Assembly (NCBI RefSeq): GCF_000308875.1
Contig: NZ_BAGL01000055.1
Coordinates: forward strand, 62,001-126,000
Length of the DNA stretch: 64,000 nt
Direction: 5' to 3'
Origin: Nocardia transvalensis NBRC 15921
Lineage (GTDB): Bacteria > Actinomycetota > Actinomycetes > Mycobacteriales > Mycobacteriaceae
Part shown: positions 35,677-44,400 of the stretch, piece after piece
How positions within the stretch are numbered: position 1 is the first letter of the stretch
How the letters are laid out: the number at the start of each line of letters is the position of its first letter
The notes under the pieces: generated by a model
Databases searched by the model: none
What the model saw: only the letters and a program-made list of their open reading frames with translations
What the model was told of the DNA's origin: nothing
Translations under genes and position numbers: made by a program

Positions 35677-38600
35677 TCACTTCCGGCACGGCGGTGCGTC
35701 GTCGGCCCCGACCGGCAGCTGAGCACGTTCCTCCGCGGAGTAGTCCCGGTTGTGAATTGCGCACAGGCGATCGAATATATTGTCCCGGTCCAGATTCATA
35801 CGCAGTGTCCCACCGCGATACAGGATATGTACCGTATTATCATCGGCGGTCACATCGTATATTGTGCCCGGCAGTTTCAGCGAAGATATCTTCCCGCGAT
35901 TGCGGTCCCAGATGTCGATGTGATTCACAGCGGCCCCGTCGATTGCCACCCACAGACCGCCCGGAGTGGTTCCACGTAGGTACGGCACGGGCGGCATCGG
36001 CCGCGACGGTACGGTTACCGCACCGGTCGCCGGATTCCACATTTCCACACGTCCGGTCTGCACGTACACGACAGGGTCGATCGGGTCGTAGTACGCACCC
36101 TTGTATTCCTGGCGCTCCTTGACATCGAAAGTGCTGACGCGCCGCCGATCGGCCACGTTCCACACCGCGGCCCCTTTCGAAGAGGTAACCAGAATCTCGT
36201 CGGGCCGGCCGGCGGGCCGCCCGAGACCACCGTCGGCACTCAGCCGTACGAGTTCGTCTTCGTCACGCCACAGTGGCAGCGGATCGGACACCGATCGGCC
36301 GTCGCGTATTCGCCAGCGGGTGAGTATGGCGCCGTACATCGCCAGGACCTCGTCCGAGCCGGAGAACACGACGGCGCCGCGCAACCCGTCGACCCCGTCG
36401 AGCTCCACCGGGACCGGCAGCGGGATACGCTGGACCACATCGAGGGTCCAGGCGTCGAAGACCACCAGTTGCGGCCGCTCGCCGACAGCGACGAGATAAC
36501 GGCCGTCGGGCGTGAACTTCATGACCGGTTCGTCGCCGAGATCGATATCGTCGGGTGCGCCACCCAGAGCGAGCCGCGCCAGACGTTGTGCCCGCGGCCG
36601 CACCCGGTCGATCTCGAGGCTGCTCGTGGCAGCGGCGGGGTCGCGAATATAGGTGGCGATGGTCTCCGCGTTCGACCATGCCGTCGCATTCGGCACCTGC
36701 GTGAACATACCGTCGTCGCCGACAGGCTCGGCGGGCGAGGAGCGCAGCAGACCTTCTCGTGCGAACTCGTTGAGTACCGGCCCTCGGTCGGTATCCGTGA
36801 CGATCGTGCTGTTCCCTCCGGTACTGCGGCCGACCTCGGCTCGATAGATCCTGCCCGTCGTCAAGCTCATCAACCTGATACTGAAGACAGCGTCGCCCGC
36901 GTGGTTGTCACCGTCGATGAAAAACTGTTCGGTACTGTCCAATCTCGTCCGGACGCAGAAGTCGTAATCCACATCGAAACGGGACCGCTCGACTCCCGTT
37001 CGGATATCGAAAACCGCCAGGGTGCGCTGCCGCTGGTCCGGCGGTGCCGGTAGGCAGGAATATATGCCTCCCCGAGACGGGATTCCGTCCGGCAGCACGC
37101 GGATCACATTCCCGCCGAGGTCGCGAACCACGTTGAAGTATTCCGTGCCGTCGGTCTCGGCGAACGTGATTTCCGTGCCGTTCGCGCCGACCCATATCGG
37201 AACTTGATCGCGCCGATCCGCCGCGGCGGGAGGCGCCGCGATGCGAGTCGGGTGCGAGGTCGAGGTGTCGTACACCTCGAGAACATCCGGCGGGGACGGT
37301 TTCTCGGGTCCTCGTTCCGGATCGATCGACAACACCAGCATCCCGCCATCGGCCGAAAGCCGCGCTTTCACGGCATGGTCCGGCAACGACGGCACACCGG
37401 CCCGGACGTGCACCGGCCCGGTGCGGCTGCGCACATCCCACACCGACACCCGTCCGCCCCGCTCGACGACGGCCAGTGTCCCGCCGTCGCCGGACATCGC
37501 GACCGCCGCCACGCGCTCCTCGGCCGGCACCTTCCAGATCACCGGCTTTCCTTCCCGAAGTCCGGTCTGGACCCGGGCCGTGCCGTCGACGCCGACAGCC
37601 ACCGACGCCGCCCCGTCCGTGGCGGCCGACGCCAGGATGCGGTCCGCACCGGTCGGCATCTCCCCGGGCGTGAAACGGGCGAGCGCACCGAGAGCGGCCT
37701 GCTGGTACAGCAGGGCGTCCTCGACCTCCGGGTTGCCCGGAGCGTGCCGGTGTGCCGCCTGTGCGAACTGCAGGGCCGTCAGCGGCTGCGAGTCGGCCAA
37801 GCGCATCGACTCCTTGGCGAGGTTGATCCCGGCCGCCAGCCGCAGTTGCTCCGCGCGTTCCTGGCTGGTGCGGTACGCCGCGACCGCCGTGGTCGCGGCC
37901 ACCAGCGCCAGCACGGCCGTTGCGGCGGTCACCATCCGCCAGCGGCGCACCTCCCGGCGCCGCACGCGCCGGCTCGCCTGGATATACCGGCGCTGTGCCG
38001 GGGAGAGATCGGAGGCGCGAGCGGTCAGCCATTCCTCGGCGGTAGCCAGCGCGCTACCGCGCAGCAATGCTCCGCTCTCGTGGTGCGCCGCTTCCCATTC
38101 GGCTCGCCTGCTGTCGAATTCCTGCTGCCAGGAACGGAAGTCCCGATCGTGTTCGAGCCAGCCGCGCAGGGTGGGCCAGTTGTCGATCAGGGCCTGGTGG
38201 GCCAGTTCGACGATCACGACGCCGTCGGACCGCCGTCCGACAGCCACCAAGCGCTCACGGGCCAAATGCCCTGCGAGACCGTGCAGATCCGGGTGTTCGG
38301 CCAATGCCACCGCGGACCGGACGAATCCGGCACCGGTCCTGGCCGGTACCGCGACCATCGTCAGCAGCCGCCGCACCGCCGCTGCCTCCGGCTCCGTGAA
38401 CCGGGAGAGCGCGCGATCGGCGCGGCGGGTGATCGCACCGGCGACGCCACCGGAACGGTGGTAGTCGGCCAGGGTCAGCCGCCCGCTGCCGCGCTGTTCC
38501 CACAGTTCGGTCAGTGCCGACTCGAGCAACGGCAAGCCGCCCGGCTGATGCACCGTGTCGTCGACGAGCCGTTCGACGAGATCGGCATCGATACCGACAC

Positions 38601-39864
38601 CCGGGGCATGGGCCAACGGCCCGCGAATCACATCCCGCAGTTGGTCACGCTCCATGGCCGCCAGCGCCACCGTGGCACCGTCGAGCAGGCTCGCGATCTC
38701 GGTGTCGACGAGTTCACCGACCGCCTCCCACCGGAGCGTCAGCACCACACGTATCGTCTTGCCGGCGGTGTCGGCGGCGGCGACGAGGTCGATGAGCCGG
38801 TGCATCAGGTCCTGCGCCTGCGCAGGCGCCGTCGCCGCCAGATCCTCGAACTGATCCGGGAACACCAGCAACCCCGCATCCGGGATGCGTTCGATCAGTT
38901 CTGCTCTACGGCTCTCGTCGGTCACCGTCTGTCGCACGACATCCATGAGGAGAGCGGACACATCGTCCCCTCCGTCGTGCACCTGCGCATCCGAGGTCGT
39001 CGACAGGCCGGTGAGGCGAACGGCAGCGACAGCCATACCCCGTTCACGCACCCGGGGCACCACACCGGCGCTCACCAACGACGACTTCCCGGTGCCCGAC
39101 CCGCCGACTACCGCCACGAACGAGCGCTGGTCCACAGCGGCCAGCACTCGTTCGATATCGGCGTCACGGCCGTGGAACAGCGCGGCGTCACCCTCCTCGA
39201 ATCGCTCCAGCCCGCGATACGGATTCGGCAGCATCGCCGGATCGATGTCGAGTACCTCGGCGATCGGAATCATGAAGGCGGTCCGCGTATATCGCCGCCG
39301 GTCCGCCGCCACCGCCATGCCGACCACAGCCCCGGAGGCCGCGTCCCACACCGCGGCGCCGCTGAACCCGCCCGTGATCGGCTGCCCGCCGGTCGCCGCC
39401 TGGAGCTGTAGCCAGCCCACCCCCTGCGTCGCCCGGAACTCTCCCGACACCCACACGCCGGTGTCGAACTCGGCCGGGAACCCCAGCATTCGGAACTCCC
39501 GGCCCCAGGGTTCCTCGGCGCGCCAGAACGGCGGCGCCACCACCGGTTCCGGCAGGGCCTCGACAATCTCCAGCACGGCGATATCGCCGCCGCCGTCGGC
39601 CGTGATCGGCGCCCAGCGGCGCACCCGCGCACGGACACGGCCGGTAGCGGGCGACAACGGAAAGTCGATCCAGACCGCGGTGTCCGGTGGCCGGGTTTCC
39701 CGCGCATCGGCCCCGGCAGCTTCGGATACAACATGCACGCAGGTCGCGACCAGCCGCGGGCCGACGACGAACCCCGCACCGACGACCGCTCCCGACTCGG
39801 CGAGAACTCGCACGGCCACCGAGCCGAAACCCGCAGTGCCCCCGCCTGATACGCCTGCCCGCAT
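35677..39864 (-). CDS. trypsin-like protease, nSTAND NTPase, membrane segment and beta-propeller protein (paralogue 1)
   Basis: A 1,395-residue protein. Residues 15-210 form a trypsin/HtrA-like domain with His44 (VATCVHVV), Asp94 (GGDIAVL) and Ser168 (GGFSGAAVW), so the triad is intact. Then NPYRGLERFEEGDAALFHGRD leads into the nSTAND ATPase, with Walker A GGSGTGKSS (254-262) and Walker B LLVFPDQFED. A single membrane helix lies near residue 650, after an arginine-rich stretch, and a WD40-like propeller fills the rest. The end FDRLCAIHNRDYSAEERAQLP is the usual tail of WD40-STAND proteins. GGAGG precedes the ATG. Such proteins are known from biological-conflict systems as signal-triggered switches; the protease is the likely effector. 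Confidence 0.85.
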   Translation of the reverse strand: MRAGVSGGGTAGFGSVAVRVLAESGAVVGAGFVVGPRLVATCVHVVSEAAGADARETRPPDTAVWIDFPLSPATGRVRARVRRWAPITADGGGDIAVLEIVEALPEPVVAPPFWRAEEPWGREFRMLGFPAEFDTGVWVSGEFRATQGVGWLQLQAATGGQPITGGFSGAAVWDAASGAVVGMAVAADRRRYTRTAFMIPIAEVLDIDPAMLPNPYRGLERFEEGDAALFHGRDADIERVLAAVDQRSFVAVVGGSGTGKSSLVSAGVVPRVRERGMAVAAVRLTGLSTTSDAQVHDGGDDVSALLMDVVRQTVTDESRRAELIERIPDAGLLVFPDQFEDLAATAPAQAQDLMHRLIDLVAAADTAGKTIRVVLTLRWEAVGELVDTEIASLLDGATVALAAMERDQLRDVIRGPLAHAPGVGIDADLVERLVDDTVHQPGGLPLLESALTELWEQRGSGRLTLADYHRSGGVAGAITRRADRALSRFTEPEAAAVRRLLTMVAVPARTGAGFVRSAVALAEHPDLHGLAGHLARERLVAVGRRSDGVVIVELAHQALIDNWPTLRGWLEHDRDFRSWQQEFDSRRAEWEAAHHESGALLRGSALATAEEWLTARASDLSPAQRRYIQASRRVRRREVRRWRMVTAATAVLALVAATTAVAAYRTSQERAEQLRLAAGINLAKESMRLADSQPLTALQFAQAAHRHAPGNPEVEDALLYQQAALGALARFTPGEMPTGADRILASAATDGAASVAVGVDGTARVQTGLREGKPVIWKVPAEERVAAVAMSGDGGTLAVVERGGRVSVWDVRSRTGPVHVRAGVPSLPDHAVKARLSADGGMLVLSIDPERGPEKPSPPDVLEVYDTSTSHPTRIAAPPAAADRRDQVPIWVGANGTEITFAETDGTEYFNVVRDLGGNVIRVLPDGIPSRGGIYSCLPAPPDQRQRTLAVFDIRTGVERSRFDVDYDFCVRTRLDSTEQFFIDGDNHAGDAVFSIRLMSLTTGRIYRAEVGRSTGGNSTIVTDTDRGPVLNEFAREGLLRSSPAEPVGDDGMFTQVPNATAWSNAETIATYIRDPAAATSSLEIDRVRPRAQRLARLALGGAPDDIDLGDEPVMKFTPDGRYLVAVGERPQLVVFDAWTLDVVQRIPLPVPVELDGVDGLRGAVVFSGSDEVLAMYGAILTRWRIRDGRSVSDPLPLWRDEDELVRLSADGGLGRPAGRPDEILVTSSKGAAVWNVADRRRVSTFDVKERQEYKGAYYDPIDPVVYVQTGRVEMWNPATGAVTVPSRPMPPVPYLRGTTPGGLWVAIDGAAVNHIDIWDRNRGKISSLKLPGTIYDVTADDNTVHILYRGGTLRMNLDRDNIFDRLCAIHNRDYSAEERAQLPVGADDAPPCRK

Positions 39865-39887
39865 CCGAGGCTCCTCCCACCACTCGC

Positions 39888-39906
39888 GTCACGCGAACCA
39901 CGTGAC
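39888..39906. promoter_or_regulatory. inverted repeat upstream of paralogue 1
   Basis: GTCACG (39888-39893) and CGTGAC (39901-39906) form a perfect 6-base inverted repeat with a 7-base spacer. It lies 23 bases upstream of the protease-STAND start and just before the divergent ECF-like promoter, so it could be an operator for either direction. No protein can be assigned. Confidence 0.35.
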
Positions 39907-39919
39907 GAAGTCTCCACCC

Positions 39920-39943
39920 AACCTTTTCGCCGCCCAGCGGGTC
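39920..39943 (+). promoter_or_regulatory. predicted ECF promoter (AACC-N17-GTC), rightward
   Basis: CCCAACCTTTTCG starts at 39917 (AACC at 39920-39923); exactly 17 bases later GTCTATA begins at 39941. The sequence and spacing match the sites at 35642-35665 and 45733-45756. A start around 39952 would coincide with a GTG at 39953 (a possible leaderless ORF), or give a leader of about 200 bases for the membrane-protein gene at 40153. Confidence 0.6.
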
Positions 39944-39952
39944 TATACCCGC

Positions 39953-40156
39953 GTGAGCATCACCGAACAGCGCCGCACCCGGCCGCGATCACGCAGCAAC
40001 CTCGCGCGACGGTGCGCGGCTCGGGTCAGAGCGTGGCACACCGGGAGGAAATACGCGGACTCCGCGCCTGCACACGGGCAGCCGGCGTCTGCGGATACGA
40101 GACGGAGGGGCGCGAGGATGACGGTAGCGAGCATGGGAATCGGAGCGATCGCGTGA
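39953..40156 (+). CDS. possible leaderless 67-residue basic ORF
   Basis: The frame begins with GTG at 39953, right where the predicted ECF promoter would start transcription, and its stop overlaps the next gene start (GTGA at 40153-40156). The product is strongly basic (about one quarter Arg) and ends GIGAIA. The exact placement and the coupling overlap are suggestive, but the composition could be chance in GC-rich DNA. Confidence 0.25.
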   Translation: MSITEQRRTRPRSRSNLARRCAARVRAWHTGRKYADSAPAHGQPASADTRRRGARMTVASMGIGAIA

Positions 40157-40488
40157 AGCAGTCACCCGTACCGCCCCGCGCGGCATCCGCCCGGTACCAC
40201 AGCGCTTCATCGACGCTGGTCCGCTACGTCGCTATCGGTCTGATAGTGGGTGGGTGCCTCGCCGCCGCCGCGGGAGTCCTGATGACGGTCCTTGCGATCG
40301 GCGGCCCCTCTTGTGCGTCGTACTGCGAGGTACGCCAGTGGGGTGGCCATGCCGGCTACGTCACCCACGAGGAATCGGTGCGGGCAGTCGAGCGTGACAA
40401 GCGGGTGGCCGTCGGCAGTTTCGTCGTGGCGGGCGCCCTGGTCGGCGCGGGCCTCGTCACCGCCGTCGCGTATGTGCGGTACCCATGA
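40153..40488 (+). CDS. small membrane protein, two predicted helices
   Basis: A 111-residue protein of unknown family. Two membrane segments are clear: YVAIGLIVGGCLAAAAGVLM and, near the end, GSFVVAGALVGAGLVTAVAYV. Between them is a hydrophilic loop of about 40 residues with CASYC, a pair of Cys spaced by three that could form a disulfide outside the cell. The GTG at 40153 has GGAG eight bases upstream. It may be expressed from the ECF-like promoter near 39940. Its neighbours suggest a role at the membrane with the protease-STAND proteins (inference only). Confidence 0.6.
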   Translation: MKQSPVPPRAASARYHSASSTLVRYVAIGLIVGGCLAAAAGVLMTVLAIGGPSCASYCEVRQWGGHAGYVTHEESVRAVERDKRVAVGSFVVAGALVGAGLVTAVAYVRYP

Positions 40489-40616
40489 CCTACCACCCCA
40501 CTTCTCCCCCGGGAGTCCTCGGAGGCGAACAAGAGCGCCGCCTGCATGTTCGTGCGCGGCGACCGGAAACTCACCCGCGCGTTCGGCTGACACGGGATCC
40601 GATGGGCGCGCGAGGT

Positions 40617-40694
40617 TCAGGCCGCCGCGAGCCGTGCTCGGATCCTGGCCAGCGCGTCGTGCACGTATCCCTTGACGGTGCCGGTGCTGACGAG
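40617..40694 (-). pseudogene. 3' remnant of an ECF sigma-factor gene
   Basis: Read on the minus strand, 40691 to 40617 encodes VSTGTVKGYVHDALARIRAR followed by LAAA and a stop. This is the second half of a sigma region-4 helix-turn-helix and closely parallels the end of the intact ECF gene at 46389-47066 (ATGTAKGYVHDALQRVRVQL). Upstream of about 40694 the similarity stops abruptly and the bases become part of a LuxR-like remnant on the other strand. The remnant is about 25 codons and cannot function. Confidence 0.7.
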
Positions 40695-41340
40695 GCTGGG
40701 CGATCCCGAAGCGGCCCTGGCGATTCAACGCACGGTGCTGGCCGACCTCGTGCCCGATCGCGAACGGTGGGCGGCACTGTGGGCCGTGGAGTTGCGCGCG
40801 TGGTCGCTGGCACGAACCGTCACCGATCCCGCCCGCCGTCCGGCTCGGCGGGCGACGGCGGCGGTGGCGACCGAAATCGCGCTCCTGGCGGGCGGCGCCC
40901 GGCGGCTGCGCGACAGGCTCGGCATCGATCTCCGACAGCTCGGACCGTTCGCCGACCTTGCCGCCGAGGCCGTCCGGACCGCCGAAAAAGTACTGGGCCC
41001 CACGGCATACGCCGCCGCCGAGGCCCGCGGCGCACACCTGCGGCCGGAGTGGAGCGAGGTCCAGCGACTGGCCGCGGGCACTCTGCACAGCGCCACGCCC
41101 GCGGCGCCGGTCGGGAATGCGTCCCGGTCCCCCTCCTCGTGGACCACGCTGACCAGCGCCGAGCGAGATGTCGCGACGCTGGCGGCGGCAGGGTGGACCA
41201 ATTCCGCGATCGCCGCCCGGCGCGGAAAATCGCGCCGCACCGTCGACGCGCAAGTCGCCACGATTCTGCACAAGCTACAGATCGCCTCGCGCGCCGACAT
41301 CGCGGGATTCGCTCCGCACGACCGGACCGGCGAACCGTGA
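40672..41340 (+). CDS. LuxR-family HTH protein, probably a 5'-truncated remnant
   Basis: The open frame encodes up to 222 residues. The C-terminal 60 are a LuxR/GerE helix-turn-helix (TLTSAERDVATLAAAGWTNS, then RTVDAQVATILHKLQI). The preceding AEKVLGPTAYAAAEARGAHL matches the segment just before the HTH in LAL-type regulators of about 900 residues, so only the tail is present. Possible starts are TTG 40672 or GTG 40678/40684, none with a ribosome-binding site, and the 5' end overlaps the sigma-factor remnant. It is likely non-functional, or at best a stray DNA-binding domain. Confidence 0.55.
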   Translation: MTVPVLTRLGDPEAALAIQRTVLADLVPDRERWAALWAVELRAWSLARTVTDPARRPARRATAAVATEIALLAGGARRLRDRLGIDLRQLGPFADLAAEAVRTAEKVLGPTAYAAAEARGAHLRPEWSEVQRLAAGTLHSATPAAPVGNASRSPSSWTTLTSAERDVATLAAAGWTNSAIAARRGKSRRTVDAQVATILHKLQIASRADIAGFAPHDRTGEP

Positions 41341-41417
41341 ACGGTGTTCACCCGCCTGCTCCCCGAGGCCGGGCATGCTCACGAATTCCGGATCGTCGCC
41401 CGACGGCACGGTTCCGG

Positions 41418-44400
41418 TCAGTCGCGGCACGGTTCGGTGCTGTCGGCGCCGATCGGCAGTCCGTCACGTTCGGCCGCAGTGAAATCGCGGTCACTGATCG
41501 CGCACAGGCGCGCGAACGCGTTCTCCCGGCTCAGGTCTATGGTGGCGGCGCCGTCCTGCGACATCAGAACCATGCTGTCCGCGCGCACCCCGACCTCCAG
41601 CCCGGGCCCCGGCGGATGGAATTCGAACATGCGACCGCGCCCGGCGTCCCACAGTTCGACCGAATCCGATTTCACCGCCACTATCAGGCCGTCTTCGGTG
41701 GCGCCACGCACCGTGGACATGGTCGGGATCGGATGGGACGGAGTCGACATCGCACCGGTGTCCATATTCCAGATCCGCCCGCCCACATAGATTTCGGGCT
41801 TCCCAGCCGGCAGCAACAACGACGGCATCGTACTCAGCGTGTCCCGGTTCCACGCCCGCAGTTTGCGACCGTCGTGCAGGTCCCACACCGCCAACCCCTC
41901 CGGCGATGTGACGACGACCTGACCAGTGCGGTCCGAACGCGGGACCGCCTTGCCGATCTCCGCCAGCATGCGCAGTTCGTCGGTGTTCTCGAAGACCGGT
42001 ATCGGATTTCCCACCGGCGCACCGTCGTCGACCCGCCACCGGGTGAGGACACCGGCATAGAGCACCACGACCTCGTCGCCGAGCACCTTGATGTCCTTGC
42101 CGTTCTTGGGCACATCTCTGCCGAGTGCGGCCGGAACAGGCAGCGCCATCGTGCGGACCAGCCGCAGATCCTCGGCCGCGTAGACGCGCAACTCGTCGGT
42201 CTGCCCGACCGCGAACAGATAGCGGCCGTCACCGGTGAACCCGAAGGCGATATCCCCGCTACCGAGGTCGAGTTCGCCCGGCCCGCTCCCGGTCACCGCA
42301 CTGGACATGCGGGTCTGACTCGGCCACAACCGCAGCGCGTCCACCCGGCGTCGGTCCGCTGCCACCCGATATATCGCCAGGGTGGCGTTGCCGCCGGGCG
42401 CCCAGACGAAATCGACGGGAGGTGGATCCCGGAACTGGTTCAGGTCGTCGACGCGGGTCGCCGGTTTGTATCGCATCAGCCCGATCGGATACGCGACGTC
42501 AACCTCGACCCCCTCCGGAGTGGGCCGGACGAAGAATCCGTCCTTCGACATGATCGGCAGTTGCTGGAACTTGAACAGCTCGCCGGACCGTAGATCGACC
42601 ACATAGCTCAGGCCGAATGCGTCACCCACATCCAGGTCCGTCATGATCGCATAGCGTTCGGACTGGTCGATGAAGGCGCTCTGACAGATCGCGGACGGCA
42701 CCCGGAGGCGAATCCGCTCGTCACCACTCTCCGGATCCGACACCACGATGTCGCTGGTAGGCGTGGTCGCGCAGCCGATGATCGCATCGCCCGCACGGCC
42801 TCGGCCGCTCGGCAACCGGCGCACGACAGCACCGGTCGCGATGTCGCGCACGACATTCGCCGGCTCGGCGTCCACCGACTGCTCGCGGAACCATACCGTC
42901 GTGCGGTCGACGCGTCTGGGCAGCCGATCGGTCGGGTCCTGCGAGGAGTACGCCGCGACCAGAGCCGGTCGCGTGCTCGACGTGTCGTAGACCTCGATCC
43001 GGTCGGGCCGGTTCACCCGCGGATTCTCGGCGCGGTCGGGGTCGTAGGTGACCACCAGCTGTGTCCCGTCGTCCGAGAACCTTCCCAGGGTGGAGACGCT
43101 GCTGGTCGCGCCGTCCGCTGCTCGGATTGCGATCGGCCCCCGGCGCTCACGCGGCAACCACATCATGACCTCGCCGGAGCGTGTGAACAGCGCCACCCGG
43201 CTGCCATCGGCGCTCACCGCGCCGGCGGTGAAGGTCGTCGACGGAGGGATCGGCAGCACCCAGGGTTGCGGGTCACCGGTCAGCACGCCGGTCCAGACCG
43301 TCGCCGAGCCGTCCTTGCCGACGATCAGGAACAGCGTTCCCTCGCGATCGGTGCTCAGCAACTCGGGCGCGGCCCAGGGAACCGGGTCGAGCGATGCGAC
43401 TCCGGCCCAGGCGATCTGCTCCCGCACCAGGGCCGCCTCGACTTCGGGACGACCCGGCGCATTGCGCTGCGCGGCCTGAGCGTACTGGAGCGCTTTCAGG
43501 GGGTCGCTCTCCGAAATCCGCAGCGACTCCTGCGCCAGGCTGATCCCGGCCGACAACCGCAGCTGCTCGGCCCGGTCCCTGCTGCTCCGATACGCCACGA
43601 CGGCGGTGCTCGCGGCGACCAGCGCCAGCACCGCCACCACGGCGATACCGGCGCGCAGGCGGCGCACCTCGCGTCGCCGCAGCTTACGGCTGGCGTACAG
43701 ATACCGGCGGTCGGCCTGCGGGATGTCGGTGGCCCGGGCGGCGAGCCACTCCTCGGCGGTGGAGAGCGCACTGCCGCGCAGTAACGCGCCGCTGTCGCGG
43801 TGTGCCGCTTCCCATCCCAGCCGTTCCTCTTCGAGTTGCCGCTGCCAGGAACGGAAGTCGCGGTCGCGCTCGAGCCGTTCGCGCAGCAACGGCCAGTTGT
43901 CGACCAGCGCCTGATGCGCCAGCTCGGCGGTCTCCGCACCGTCGGACCGGCGGCCCACGACGACGAGCCGGTCGCGCGCCAGCCGGCCGGCGATATCGCG
44001 CAATTCCGGAAAGTCCGACAGCGAGGCGACCGCCCGCACGAATCCGCCGCTCGTGGTCGGCGCGGCCAGCATCAGCAGCAGCCGCCACGCCTCCGCCGCA
44101 CTGCCGGAGTCGGTGAACTGTGCCAGGGCCCGCTCGGCCCGCCGCGTGATCGAACCGCCGGCGCGCCCGGCACGTTCGTAGTCGGCGAGCGTCAGCCGGC
44201 CACCACCGCGTTGTTCCCACAGCTCGGTGAGCATCGACTCCAGCAGGGGCAGCCCGCCCGGCTCCGAGACGGTGTCCTCGACCAGGCGCTCGACCAGATC
44301 CGCGGCGACGTCCACGCCGGGGGCGCGTTCGGCGGGACCCCGGATCACCTCCCGCAGCTGCGTCCGGCCCATCGGTGCCAGCGCGACGGTCGCGCCGTCG

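Noticed and set aside
37204..39411. A 735-codon plus-strand open frame
   Set aside because: It is the antisense of the protease-STAND gene; its translation is Arg/His/Gly-rich without domains, while the minus strand shows intact motifs.
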